64,000 bases of DNA, taken from positions 1 to 64,000 of the forward strand of contig CAIQKV010000028.1 of the NCBI GenBank assembly GCA_903872505.1. The letters run 5' to 3'. This document shows positions 54,614-64,000 of this stretch, in pieces; the stretch's first letter is position 1; each line of letters starts with the position of its first letter. A program made the position numbers and the translations under genes. The stretch comes from an uncultured Opitutia bacterium (lineage in GTDB: Bacteria; Verrucomicrobiota; Verrucomicrobiia; Opitutales; Opitutaceae). The notes under the pieces were generated by a model. It was not told the origin of the DNA and searched no databases. It was given only the letters and a program-made list of their open reading frames with translations.

Positions 54614-55528
54614 TCAGAGCAGCACTTCCTTGCCGTGGGCCGCGCTGCTTTCGTTGGCCGCCTCGATGAAGCGGATGAGCTCGATGGTTTCCTCCGGGTC
54701 GACCGGCACGGCGCCGCCCTGGAAAAACGCCAGGTACGCCTCGGTCAGGCTGGCATAGAACGGCTTCACCTGTGTCTGCACGTTCACCGCCACCGAGGTC
54801 TTCTCAAAGTGCACCAGCCCGTGCATCTCGTAGTTGCCGGTGCGGCTGCCCCGGACCGTGCCGATGCGGCCGTCCGCCCACACGCCCGTCGCGAGGTCGT
54901 ACGGCCCGTTCGTGACGCAGCGCACGCTGCGGCAGCCGCGGCCCATCGCGGTGTACAGCATCTCGACGGCGTGGATGCCGTACCAGAACAGCCCGGGGTT
55001 CGTCTTCTCGTGCGCGGCGGCGCCGCAGAAGTCCGCGCCCTTGACGGTCGCGCGTGTCTCGGGGGTCACGACCTTCACCAGCGCCTCGGTGAAGCGGAGC
55101 GACGAGGCCGAGAAGAGCCGCACGTTGTGCTTTTTCGCCGTCGCAAACATCGCCTTCGCGTCGGCCGTACTGACGGCGAAAGGCTTGTCCATGAAGACCG
55201 GCTTGCCGAAGGGCGCGATCCGCGCGAACTGCCCGGGATGGGTGCGCCCGTCGAGCGAGGTCAGCAGGATCGCGTCGCACGCCTGCGCCACCGCCTCGGG
55301 ACTGTCCACGATCGTCACGCCGAACTTGTCGCGCAGCTCGGCCGTGTAGCCGGGGACGCGGCTGATGCTCGCCTCGATGTCGGGCGAGCCGCCGGGCCAG
55401 GCCGCGGTGACGCGGGCGCCTTTCAGCGCCTGCTTCGAGGCGGGATTGTTGAACGTGTCGGTGAAGACGATCACGTGCGACGTATCGAGACCGATAATGC
55501 CGAGTTTCAATTCGCGGGACGGTTTCAT
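54614..55528 (-). CDS. Gfo/Idh/MocA family oxidoreductase
   Basis: LGIIGLDTSHVIVFTDTFNN; GKPVFMDKPFAVSTADAKAMFATAKKHNVRLFSASSLRF. Confidence 0.9.
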   Translation of the reverse strand: MKPSRELKLGIIGLDTSHVIVFTDTFNNPASKQALKGARVTAAWPGGSPDIEASISRVPGYTAELRDKFGVTIVDSPEAVAQACDAILLTSLDGRTHPGQFARIAPFGKPVFMDKPFAVSTADAKAMFATAKKHNVRLFSASSLRFTEALVKVVTPETRATVKGADFCGAAAHEKTNPGLFWYGIHAVEMLYTAMGRGCRSVRCVTNGPYDLATGVWADGRIGTVRGSRTGNYEMHGLVHFEKTSVAVNVQTQVKPFYASLTEAYLAFFQGGAVPVDPEETIELIRFIEAANESSAAHGKEVLL

Positions 55529-55630
55529 CGCCGGCGAGCTTGCTCCGCCCGGCGCGGTGGTTCCAGCGCAGAGTGCGGGCGCATTCGGTATTTTCATTCC
55601 CCGGGGTGATATGCATCATGCGGAAACCTG

Positions 55631-56641
55631 ATGGCCGCCCTCCCCGCCCCACCCACCCTGCCCCGCGTCCGCGTGCTCGCCACCGGCGGCACCATCGCCG
55701 GCGCCCACACCGACGGCTCGCGCAGCTACCAGGCCGCCGCCTTCTCGATCGACACGCTGATCCGGGCCGTCCCGCAACTCGCCACCCTGGCCCGGCTCGA
55801 GGTGGAGCAGGTCGCCGCCCTGGGCAGCCAGGACATGAACGAGGCCGTGTGGTTGAAGCTCGCCGCGCGGGCGCAGGCCGCGCTGGCGGAGCCCGACGTC
55901 GCCGCCGTGGTCATCACCCACGGCACCGACACAATGGAGGAGACCGGCTACTTCCTGAACCTCACCGTGCCCAGCGACAAACCCATCGTGCTCGTGGGCG
56001 CGATGCGCCCGGCCACGGAAATCAGCGCCGACGGCCCGATGAACCTCTACAATGCCGTGGCGGTCGCCGCGCATCCCGGGGCCCGCGGCCGGGGCGTGCT
56101 CGTGGTCGCCAACGACGAGATCCATTTCGCGCGCGAGGTGGCCAAGACCAACACGACCCAGGTCGGCACCTTCAAGGCCACGCACCGCGGCCTTGCGGGC
56201 CTGGTTCACGCCGGCCGGCTGCATCTCTATGCGCCGCCGGTGCGCCGGCACACCACCGCCAGCGAGTTCTCCCTCGCCGGGGTCACGGCCCTGCCGCGCG
56301 TGGACATCGTCTACGCGCACGCCGGGATGGGCCGCGAGCTGATCGACGCCGCGGTCCGCGCCGGGGCGAAGGGCCTCGTCATCGCCGGCGTCGGCGACGG
56401 CAACCTGAACGCCGTCGCCCTGGCGGCCGCGGCCGCCGCGGCCCGCGCGGGCGTAGCGGTCGTCCGCAGCTCGCGCACCGGCGGCGGCGTGGTCGAGCGC
56501 AACCTGGAGGTGGACGATGACGCGCTGGGTTTCATCGCCGCCGACGAGCTCAACCCGCAGAAGGCCCGGGTGCTGCTGATGCTGGGCCTGACGCGCACCA
56601 GCGATCCGCGCGGGCTGCAGGAGATGTTTTTCACCTACTAG
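55631..56641 (+). CDS. Type II L-asparaginase
   Basis: VLATGGTIAGAH and VVITHGTDTMEETGYFL. Confidence 0.95.
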   Translation: MAALPAPPTLPRVRVLATGGTIAGAHTDGSRSYQAAAFSIDTLIRAVPQLATLARLEVEQVAALGSQDMNEAVWLKLAARAQAALAEPDVAAVVITHGTDTMEETGYFLNLTVPSDKPIVLVGAMRPATEISADGPMNLYNAVAVAAHPGARGRGVLVVANDEIHFAREVAKTNTTQVGTFKATHRGLAGLVHAGRLHLYAPPVRRHTTASEFSLAGVTALPRVDIVYAHAGMGRELIDAAVRAGAKGLVIAGVGDGNLNAVALAAAAAAARAGVAVVRSSRTGGGVVERNLEVDDDALGFIAADELNPQKARVLLMLGLTRTSDPRGLQEMFFTY

Positions 56642-57134
56642 GCGGGGGCGCCGCCGCCGCGGCCAGCTCGCGGTCCTGCTCGGTGGAGTGAACCAGGGCG
56701 TAGGCCATGTACGCGACGATGCCGAGGTTGGTGGCCAGGATCCCGACCTTCAGCCCGGTAAAGTGGTGGAACAGCTCGTAGATCTCGACCGGCACGTAGA
56801 TCGCGCCCGAGGCGAGCGCGAACCACTCCGCCCAGCGCCGTTCATACCACAGGCCGTAGGCCTCGACCGCGCGGACCAGCGAGTAAATCGCCGCGAAGGA
56901 CGCGAAGAGCCAGAGGCGCGCGTCCGTCACCTGCTGCGCCGCATCCAGAAAAATCCGCGGGTACTTGCCGGCTGGGTTCAGGTGGCTGTGGCGGACCAGC
57001 TGTTCCGCCACGGCCTGCACGTCGCGGTGGATCAGCGCCAGCAACCCGAAGCCGGCGGCCAGCACCAGCACCGCCTTGGCGGCCTCCACGACCGCCACGG
57101 CCCGCATCCCGGCCAGCAAGGGTTTCCGAATCAT
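56631..57134 (-). CDS. DUF2127-like membrane protein
   Basis: AVVEAAKAVLVLAAGFGLLALIHRDVQAVAEQLVRHSHLNP..YGLWYERRWAEWFALASGAIYVPVEIYEL. Confidence 0.85.
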   Translation of the reverse strand: MIRKPLLAGMRAVAVVEAAKAVLVLAAGFGLLALIHRDVQAVAEQLVRHSHLNPAGKYPRIFLDAAQQVTDARLWLFASFAAIYSLVRAVEAYGLWYERRWAEWFALASGAIYVPVEIYELFHHFTGLKVGILATNLGIVAYMAYALVHSTEQDRELAAAAAPPPSR

Positions 57135-57305
57135 GGACCCGGATCATAAATTCTGGCTGGCCGGATGCAACCGGCACCACTCCCCACCCACCCGGTTGGT
57201 GCTCGCAAACGTCCGGATTTTTTATACCCCGGAAGGTGTCAAATCCACGGCCCGCGGACCACCCGCCTGCCGGCCGGCCATCACCTCCCTCCCGCGACCC
57301 ATACC

Positions 57306-57632
57306 ATGCGCATTACCACCCCCAACCCCGATGAGGAGCCTCCGCGGGAAATCCCGCTGGAGGTCCAGCTGTGGGTCTCGAAAGGCTGGACCGTCATCGA
57401 TACGCAGCGCCGGGGCTTCGTGCTGCTGGGCGTTAAATCGATGAATGGGCGGAGCAAGTTCCTCATCACGCTGGGCGTCATTCTCCTGTGCCTGTTCCAT
57501 TTCAGCCTGCGCCTGCCCCTCGCCGGCGTGCTGCTGCTCGTGGCGGCCTGGCTGGACTACAAGTTCCTGACCAAGCCGCCCACAAAGTTTTTTCCCGCCG
57601 AGGGGGAAAAGACCCGCACCATGGAGCGTTGA
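57306..57632 (+). CDS. Small membrane protein, hypothetical
   Basis: ORF with two adjacent hydrophobic segments; plausible start 57306. Confidence 0.6.
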   Translation: MRITTPNPDEEPPREIPLEVQLWVSKGWTVIDTQRRGFVLLGVKSMNGRSKFLITLGVILLCLFHFSLRLPLAGVLLLVAAWLDYKFLTKPPTKFFPAEGEKTRTMER

Positions 57633-57671
57633 GGGCGCTCCCGGCGGCCACCCGGCCACCGGGGAAGGCTC

Positions 57672-60005
57672 GTGTTCGTTGCCGGCATCAGCCAAGGTGG
57701 AGCAAGGCACCCGCCTGTTGCTCCCGCCGGCCATGACGAACCCGCAGCCCAGTCTCCCGCCGTGAAATCGCCGCCCCACGCGGAGTATTTCTGCCCGTGC
57801 TGCCCCGGCGTCGAGTCGGCCCACCCGGGCGATTGCCCGATGTGCGGCATGGCCCTGGAGCACCACCTCGGCCAGGCCGCGCCCGGACCAGCCGGCTACA
57901 CCTGCCCGATGCACCCGCAGGTCAAGCAGAACCACCCCGGCGATTGTCCCCTCTGCGGCATGGCCCTTGAGCCCGTGACGATGGGTGCAGCCGCGGCCGA
58001 CGCAGAAAACCCCGAACTGCGCGACATGACCCGGCGTTTCTGGATCGGGGGCGCCCTCGCCCTGCCGGTCTTCGCGCTCGGGATGGCCCACCTCGTGCCG
58101 GGGCTCGCGCACGCCGCCGGCGGCACCGTCAGCCGCTGGATTCAGTTCCTCTTGTCCACCCCGGTGGTCTGGTGGGCCGGCTGGCCGTTCTTTGTCCGCG
58201 CTGCGCGGTCCATCCGCAACGGCCACTGGAACATGTTCACGCTCATCGCCGCCGGCGTGGGCGCGGCCTGGACCTACAGCGTGGTCGCGTTTTTCCTGCC
58301 GGGCGTGTTCCCGCCGGCGGCGCGGTCCCACGGCGGCATGGTCGAGGTTTATTTTGAAGCCGCCGCCGACATCATCGTGCTGGTGCTGCTCGGGCAGGTA
58401 CTCGAGCTCCGCGCCCGGGCGCGTACCTCCGGCGCCATCCGGGCGCTCCTCGATCTCGCCCCGCCCACCGCCCTGCGTGTCACGGCGGCGGGCGACGTCG
58501 AGATCGCGCTGGCGGAGGTCAAGGCCGGCGACCGGCTGCGCGTGCGCCCCGGCGGGAAGATCCCCGTGGACGGTGTCGTGGAGGAAGGCGCGTCGTCCGT
58601 CGACGAGTCCATGCTCACCGGCGAGTCGCTCCCCGTGGAAAAAAAGGCCGGCGACGGCGTGACCGGCGGCACGGTCAACGGGACCGGCGGGTTCATCCTC
58701 CGCGCGGACAAGGTCGGGGCGGATTCGCTGCTGGCGCGCATCGTGCAGCTGGTGGCGGAGGCACAGCGCAGCCGCGCGCCGATCCAGGGCCTGGCCGACC
58801 GGGTGGCCGGCATCTTCGTGCCCGCGGTCGTGGCCGTCGCGCTGCTGACCTTTGTGCTCTGGTATTTCCTGGGGCCCGAGCCGCGGCTGGCCGTGGCGCT
58901 GGTGAACGCCGTGGCGGTGCTGATCATCGCCTGCCCCTGCGCGCTCGGCCTCGCCACGCCCATGGCCATCATGGTCGGCGTCGGGCGCGGCGCCCGGGCC
59001 GGCGTGCTGGTGAAAAACGCCGAGGCGCTCGAGCAGCTGGGCCGCGTGCACTGGCTCGTGGTGGACAAGACCGGGACCCTCACCGAGGGCCGGCCGCGGC
59101 TCACGGAGGTCCTGCCGGCTGCGGGCTTCGAGGCAACCGCGCTCCTTCAGGCGGCGGCCTCGCTCGAGCGCGGCTCCGAGCACCCGCTGGCCGCCGCCAT
59201 CGTGCGGGGCGCAGCCGAGCGAAAACTTTCGCTCCGCGAGGTCGCCGGTTTCCGCTCCGTCACCGCCGGCGGCGTCGCCGGCCAGCTCGACGGCCAAACC
59301 GTGCTCGTGGGGACGTTGTCCTTCCTGGCCGCCGAGGGCACCGCCGTGGACGCCGCGCTGCAGGCGCGGGCCGAGGTTTTGCAGGCCGACGGGCAGACCG
59401 TGCTGTTCGTCGCGCGGGCCGGGCGGGCGGCCGGCCTGCTCGCGGTCGCCGATCCGATCAAGGCCTCCACGCCCGAGGCGATCGTCATGCTGCACGCCCT
59501 GGGCGTGAAGCTGTTCATGACGACCGGGGACAACCGCCGCACCGCCGCGGCCGTCGCCCGCCAGCTCGGGCTCGATGAGTTCGAGGCCGAGGTCGATCCC
59601 GCCGGCAAGATCCGGAAGGTCCAGGCGCTCCGGCAGGGCGGCCGGGGCGTCGCCATGGCCGGTGACGGAATCAACGACGCGCCCGCGCTCGCCGCCGCCG
59701 ATGTCGGCATCGCCATGGGCACCGGCACCGACGTCGCGATGCAGAGCGCCGGGATCGTCCTCGTGCGCGGCGACCTGCGGGGCATCGCCAAGGCCGTCCG
59801 CCTGTCCCGGGCGACGCTGCGCAACATCCGGCAGAACCTGTTCTTCGCCTTCGTCTACAACGTGGCCGGCGTCCCGATCGCCGCCGGCGTGCTCTATCCG
59901 TTCTTCGGCGTGCTGCTCAGCCCCGTGCTCGCCGCCGCCGCGATGAGCCTGAGCTGCGTTTCCCTGATCACCAACGCCCTGCGCCTGCGGCACGTCGAGC
60001 TGTAG
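57672..60005 (+). CDS. Heavy-metal (copper-type) translocating P-type ATPase with two N-terminal heavy-metal-binding (CPMxP...CGM) modules
   Basis: [75 protein letters not shown]. Confidence 0.94.
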   Translation: MFVAGISQGGARHPPVAPAGHDEPAAQSPAVKSPPHAEYFCPCCPGVESAHPGDCPMCGMALEHHLGQAAPGPAGYTCPMHPQVKQNHPGDCPLCGMALEPVTMGAAAADAENPELRDMTRRFWIGGALALPVFALGMAHLVPGLAHAAGGTVSRWIQFLLSTPVVWWAGWPFFVRAARSIRNGHWNMFTLIAAGVGAAWTYSVVAFFLPGVFPPAARSHGGMVEVYFEAAADIIVLVLLGQVLELRARARTSGAIRALLDLAPPTALRVTAAGDVEIALAEVKAGDRLRVRPGGKIPVDGVVEEGASSVDESMLTGESLPVEKKAGDGVTGGTVNGTGGFILRADKVGADSLLARIVQLVAEAQRSRAPIQGLADRVAGIFVPAVVAVALLTFVLWYFLGPEPRLAVALVNAVAVLIIACPCALGLATPMAIMVGVGRGARAGVLVKNAEALEQLGRVHWLVVDKTGTLTEGRPRLTEVLPAAGFEATALLQAAASLERGSEHPLAAAIVRGAAERKLSLREVAGFRSVTAGGVAGQLDGQTVLVGTLSFLAAEGTAVDAALQARAEVLQADGQTVLFVARAGRAAGLLAVADPIKASTPEAIVMLHALGVKLFMTTGDNRRTAAAVARQLGLDEFEAEVDPAGKIRKVQALRQGGRGVAMAGDGINDAPALAAADVGIAMGTGTDVAMQSAGIVLVRGDLRGIAKAVRLSRATLRNIRQNLFFAFVYNVAGVPIAAGVLYPFFGVLLSPVLAAAAMSLSCVSLITNALRLRHVEL

Positions 60006-60018
60006 CGCCCCCCACTTT

Positions 60019-61221
60019 ATGACCCACCGCGAACGCATGCTGGCCGCCATCCGCGGCGAACCCACCGACCGGATTCCCTGGGCACCACGGATGGACCTGT
60101 GGTGCATCGCCCAGCGCGCCCGGGGCACGCTGCCGGACCAATTCGAGGGACTGGATACGGCCGGCCTGGCAGACGCGCTGGACCTGGGGTGCCACGCGGT
60201 GCGCGCCGACTTCACCCCGGCACGGGATCCGTGGGACTTCGCCTTGCGCGGCCTCGGGATCGAGAATCACCCGGACTCACCGTACCGGATTGAGCTGCGG
60301 GGGCTGCCGATGGAGTTCAGCCATAAGGGCGACACCTACCGGACGCGGATCCAAACCTCCGCCGGCGAGGTCAGCTGCTCCCTCGCGCACACCACCGAGA
60401 TGCGGCGGGAGGGAATTTCCATCCCCTGGGTGGAGGAGTTCGCGATCCGCTCGGTGGGGGATTGCGACGCCGTGGCGGAGGCCTTCGAGCACCTCGTGGT
60501 GGTGCCCACGCCCGACGCCTACGCGGCGTTCCGCCGGCGGATTGGCGAGCGCGGGATCGCGGTGACCAACGGCCTGCTCGGCGCCTCGCCCATGCACGGC
60601 ATCCTGCACGACCTGTTGCCGCAGGAACAGTTCTTCTACCTGTATGCGGACGAGCGCGAGGCGATCACCCGGCTCGCCGCCCGGATGGAGCCGTTCTGGG
60701 ACCGTGTCCTGGCCGCGGCGCTGGGCTGCGAGGCCGAGGTCGTCTACTGGGGCGCGAACTATGACCAGAACCTGACCTGGCCCCCGTTTTTCACGGCCGA
60801 GGTGGCGCCCTGGCTGAAGCGGTCGGCCGAGCGCGCCCATGCGGCGGGAAAGTTTTTGCTCACGCACACCGACGGCGAGAACCAGAAGCTGCTGCCGCTG
60901 TATCCCGCCTGCGGGTTCGACGTGGCGGAATCGGTCTGCACGCAGCCCATGACCCGCAGCACGCTGCGCGAGGTCCGGCAGGGGATGGGGCCGCGGACCA
61001 CGGTGTGGGGCGGAATTCCCTCCGTGGCCCTGATCCAGGACCAGATGGATGACCGCGCGTTTGAAAAATACCTCGACGGCCTGTTCGCCGAACTCGGCGC
61101 CGGTGAGCGCCTGATCCTGGGTGTGTCCGACAACGTGCCCCCGGATGCCGACTTGAAACGTCTCGACCGGATCACGGAGCGGGTCGCGGCCTTCGGCCCG
61201 GTCCGTCCGCCGGCGGCGTGA
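60019..61221 (+). CDS. Uroporphyrinogen decarboxylase (URO-D) family protein, probable methyltransferase-type
   Basis: MTHRERMLAAIRGEPTDRIPWAPRMDLW; THTDGENQKLLPLYPACGFDVAESVCTQPMT. Confidence 0.87.
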   Translation: MTHRERMLAAIRGEPTDRIPWAPRMDLWCIAQRARGTLPDQFEGLDTAGLADALDLGCHAVRADFTPARDPWDFALRGLGIENHPDSPYRIELRGLPMEFSHKGDTYRTRIQTSAGEVSCSLAHTTEMRREGISIPWVEEFAIRSVGDCDAVAEAFEHLVVVPTPDAYAAFRRRIGERGIAVTNGLLGASPMHGILHDLLPQEQFFYLYADEREAITRLAARMEPFWDRVLAAALGCEAEVVYWGANYDQNLTWPPFFTAEVAPWLKRSAERAHAAGKFLLTHTDGENQKLLPLYPACGFDVAESVCTQPMTRSTLREVRQGMGPRTTVWGGIPSVALIQDQMDDRAFEKYLDGLFAELGAGERLILGVSDNVPPDADLKRLDRITERVAAFGPVRPPAA

Positions 61222-61266
61222 TGGTTTTTCGTTCCGCGCTCCGCCAGCGCGGATGGACGGATCAAA

Positions 61267-62070
61267 TCACCGGCCGGCGGCGCGGAGAATCCCGTCATCG
61301 GGCCCCACCGGGCAGGCATGGGTCTCCGCCCGGGAGGTCAGCCCCATCGAGTCCTTGTAGCCGATCTGCAGCAGGGGGTTGGTGAGCGCGTTGTAGCACA
61401 TGATGACGGACCGGCGGTGCTTGGCGGAAAGATTCGGCCCCGAGCAATGCAGGAGGTTGCTGTGGAAAAACAGGACCGAGCCGGGTTTCATCTCGCAGTA
61501 CACGCGCTCGAACAGCGGCTCGAGCGCCTTGATGCGCACGGGATCGATGCCCGTCTGTCCGCCAAACGCGCCATGGGTGACGCGACCGAGGCGATGCGAA
61601 CCCCGGAGGACCTCGAGGCAGCCGTTTTCCCGCGTGGCAGGATCGAGTGCGGTCGAAGCGCTGATCAGGCGCGGAAAGGCAAACCCCTGATCATACCAGT
61701 AGCCGTAGTCCTGGTGCCACTCCCAGGCGCCGCCGGTGCGCGCTTCCTTCAGGATCACCTTGCCATGGAAGAAGGCGATCTCCTCGCCGAGCAGGATCCG
61801 CACGTTGTTCACGAGGCGCGGATTCGTGGAAAGCGCGGACCAGATGTCGGTGCCGGTCTCGAACCAGATGGCGAGCTTGGCCGCCTTGCCCGTCGCATCC
61901 TTCGGCGCGACGGTGGTTTTTGCGACCCGGTCACCGTGCTCCACCGCCTCGAGCAACGAGGCGACTTCATCGGGCCGAAATACATTTTCGATGATCAGAA
62001 AACCATCGCGATGATACTGCTGGACGAGCGCGTCGTCCAAGCCACGGAGCGGGAGCGGGGTGGTTGGCAT
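61267..62070 (-). CDS. Phytanoyl-CoA dioxygenase (PhyH) family protein
   Basis: WEWHQDYGYWYDQGFAFPRLISASTALDPATRENGCLEVLRGSHRLG; VLFFHSNLLHCSGPN. Confidence 0.92.
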   Translation of the reverse strand: MPTTPLPLRGLDDALVQQYHRDGFLIIENVFRPDEVASLLEAVEHGDRVAKTTVAPKDATGKAAKLAIWFETGTDIWSALSTNPRLVNNVRILLGEEIAFFHGKVILKEARTGGAWEWHQDYGYWYDQGFAFPRLISASTALDPATRENGCLEVLRGSHRLGRVTHGAFGGQTGIDPVRIKALEPLFERVYCEMKPGSVLFFHSNLLHCSGPNLSAKHRRSVIMCYNALTNPLLQIGYKDSMGLTSRAETHACPVGPDDGILRAAGR

Positions 62071-62308
62071 GGGGTAAATGTCCGAAACAATGCGGGGGAA
62101 CGGGGAGGCGGGCCGGGGCTGGGGTCAGCCAGGGAGGCGGGTTGATATGGCGGGCAGAGGCGGGGTTGGCAATCCATCGCGGAGGGCAACGCGCGCCGGT
62201 GATTGAATGCGGGACATTTTCTGGAACTGCCAACCGGGCTTCCCTTCGCGCAGACGGCCGGATATGGCTGCGGCCGATTCTCCGTCCACCCGCAGTGATC
62301 CCTTTGCC

Positions 62309-64000
62309 ATGAAGATAGCCGCGAATCGCACGGCCTTCCTTGTACTATTGCTTTGCCTCATCCCCCTGGCCCGGGCGATTCCTTGTGATGTTACGACCTA
62401 CGAGCAAAAGTCTGGTTCGCTTGAGCTGCGTCTTTCCACTGGCGAGTTAGTCCGGGTGGACGCCATCACGGCGGACATGGTGCGGGTGCGCATCGCGCCG
62501 CAGGGTGCATTTGGCCGGTCGCTGCCGATCGAACTGGGTTTTGTGAAAGACGACTGGCCCACGGTCCCGCTGTCGGTGGAGGCAAGCGGCTCCTCCCTCG
62601 TCGCGCGCACTGAGCGCATGATGATCAAGGTGGCCCGCCATCCCTTCGGTCTTGAGTTTCACGACCGGGAGACAGGTTTGCTGACCCAACTGCTTCCGTC
62701 CCCGTCCAGGCCGGCCCCGGCGGCGGCCGTCCCTGCCGCCGGTTCGACGCTGATGTTTGCCATGCAGCCCGAGGAGCATTTCTTTGGTTTCGGCTTTCAG
62801 CGCGTCGGACTGGATGCCCGGGGCAGGCAGCTGCATTGGGAACGGCGGTTCCGTCATGGCGAGGCGACGGTGCCGTTCTTCATGAGCACCGCGGGTTATG
62901 CCATTTATTCGAACAACCCATGGGATCAACGGTTCGATTTCACCGCCACGCAAACAAAGGATGACACTCCCGCCCACTATGAGATCCAGATGACGGGCGG
63001 GCAGGCGGATTTTTACGTCCTGCGCGGACCGGGCTTCCGCGCCCTGTTGGATCGCTACACCCAGCTGACGGGGCGCCCCCAACTCGCGCCGCGCTGGACC
63101 ATGGGCCAGCATTACATCTGCCGGTACTACGAGACGCAGAGCGAAGTGCTGCGCATCGCCGCCGAGTTTCGCCGCCGGGACATTCCGTGGGACATGATCG
63201 GTCTCGAGCCGGGCTGGGAGGCCAAGTCCTACAGCATGGATTGGCGGTGGAGTCCGGAACGGTTTCCCGATCCCCGTGAGATGATCCAGCGGCTCGGTCA
63301 GGAAGGTTTCCGCTTTGCGTTGTGGGAATCGGGCGCGGCCCCGACGAAGGACTTCACGAGCCCGCATTTACGCAGGGATTGGTATCGGAAGCGAGTGGCC
63401 GCGTCGGTGGATCTCGGAGTGAAGTTCTTCAAGCAGGACGATCCCTATCCGCGCATGATTCGGAGCACCGAGCTGGAGGACGGTGTTCTCGCGGAAGATC
63501 AGATCGGGGACGACATGGGCGAGGCGAAGAACGCGGCCAATTCCCTCTACTGCGAAACCGCCGTCAAAGAGTACGAACGCCTTACCGGCGAGCGCGCCTT
63601 TTTCATCTTCAATTCCTACTTCGCCTCGATCGGCTCCCATCGCTGGCCCACCGCCTGGGCGGGAGACTTTGCCGCGGCGGATGGCTTGCTCAACGCCGGC
63701 CTTTCGGGCCACGCGATGGTCAGCCTCGACATGGACGCCGCAACCCTGGCCGGGATCCACTTTGGCTACCTGACGCCCTTTGCGATCGTCGATGCCTGGG
63801 CGTATTACAAGGAGCCCTGGCTTTATCCGAAATACCTCGAGCAGGCGCATCAATTCTACGCCAAGTTGCGCCACCGCCTTGCCCCCTACCTTTATTCGAC
63901 CCTCCACCAGGCCCACCGCACCGGCATGCCGATGATGCGGGCGATGGTCCTGGATCACCCGCACGACCCCGCAACCTGGAATCTCAATACGCAGCACATG
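62309..64000 (+). CDS. Glycoside hydrolase family 31-like, secreted; truncated by window end (absent from supplied ORF track because no stop is in the window)
   Basis: ATG 62309, signal peptide MKIAANRTAFLVLLLCLIPLARA, RWTMGQHYICRYYETQSEVLRIAAEFRRRDIPWDMIGLEPGW, VKFFKQDDPY; 564 open codons to window end. Confidence 0.88.
   Translation, partial: MKIAANRTAFLVLLLCLIPLARAIPCDVTTYEQKSGSLELRLSTGELVRVDAITADMVRVRIAPQGAFGRSLPIELGFVKDDWPTVPLSVEASGSSLVARTERMMIKVARHPFGLEFHDRETGLLTQLLPSPSRPAPAAAVPAAGSTLMFAMQPEEHFFGFGFQRVGLDARGRQLHWERRFRHGEATVPFFMSTAGYAIYSNNPWDQRFDFTATQTKDDTPAHYEIQMTGGQADFYVLRGPGFRALLDRYTQLTGRPQLAPRWTMGQHYICRYYETQSEVLRIAAEFRRRDIPWDMIGLEPGWEAKSYSMDWRWSPERFPDPREMIQRLGQEGFRFALWESGAAPTKDFTSPHLRRDWYRKRVAASVDLGVKFFKQDDPYPRMIRSTELEDGVLAEDQIGDDMGEAKNAANSLYCETAVKEYERLTGERAFFIFNSYFASIGSHRWPTAWAGDFAAADGLLNAGLSGHAMVSLDMDAATLAGIHFGYLTPFAIVDAWAYYKEPWLYPKYLEQAHQFYAKLRHRLAPYLYSTLHQAHRTGMPMMRAMVLDHPHDPATWNLNTQHM

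Noticed and set aside
51112-54669. 1185-aa plus-strand ORF opposite PhyH and GH36-like genes
   Set aside because: Antisense artefact; both genes on the minus strand show convincing family motifs.
57222-60215. 997-aa minus-strand ORF opposite the P-type ATPase
   Set aside because: Antisense artefact of GC-rich coding; no domain-like segments.
1-64000. CRISPR arrays, prophage or classical transposase genes
   Set aside because: No regularly spaced direct repeats, cas genes, phage structural genes or transposase motifs seen; the repeats present are inverted, REP-like elements.

Overview
High-GC bacterial chromosome segment. Gene content and style suggest Verrucomicrobiota/Opitutaceae; this is an inference with no marker gene checked. 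The left ~21 kb is an anaerobic/H2 respiration island. It holds hypA, a membrane-bound [NiFe] uptake hydrogenase (small and large subunits, cytochrome b, maturation protease), a NapC-like multiheme cytochrome, two paralogous multiheme cytochrome c / cytochrome b561 fusions (13 and 11 CxxCH), small c-type cytochromes, and a tetraheme cytochrome + TAT ferredoxin + NrfD-type quinone module. It ends with an octaheme lipoprotein-like cytochrome next to a predicted outer-membrane beta-barrel (porin-cytochrome conduit). I count 43 CxxCH motifs plus one CX3CH and one CX4CH. Two observations stand out. (1) Six upstream regions in the island share one fixed-spacing operator/promoter layout (GCGC, 10 bp, CCGCAA, 11 bp, GCG.AG, 26 bp to a CATACT/GATACT -10), which suggests a single regulon. 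(2) The NrfD-family membrane subunit carries an inserted cyclic-nucleotide-binding domain with an intact-looking phosphate-binding cassette. The rest of the window holds housekeeping genes (tRNA-Glu, purC, cinA, uvrC) and several carbohydrate-utilisation loci (GH2, GH116, GH38, GH36-like, GH31, a sugar ABC transporter, PIG-L deacetylase, kinase, nucleotidyltransferase), a copper-type P-ATPase and others. REP-like inverted repeats occur both between genes and, unusually, in frame inside two coding sequences.
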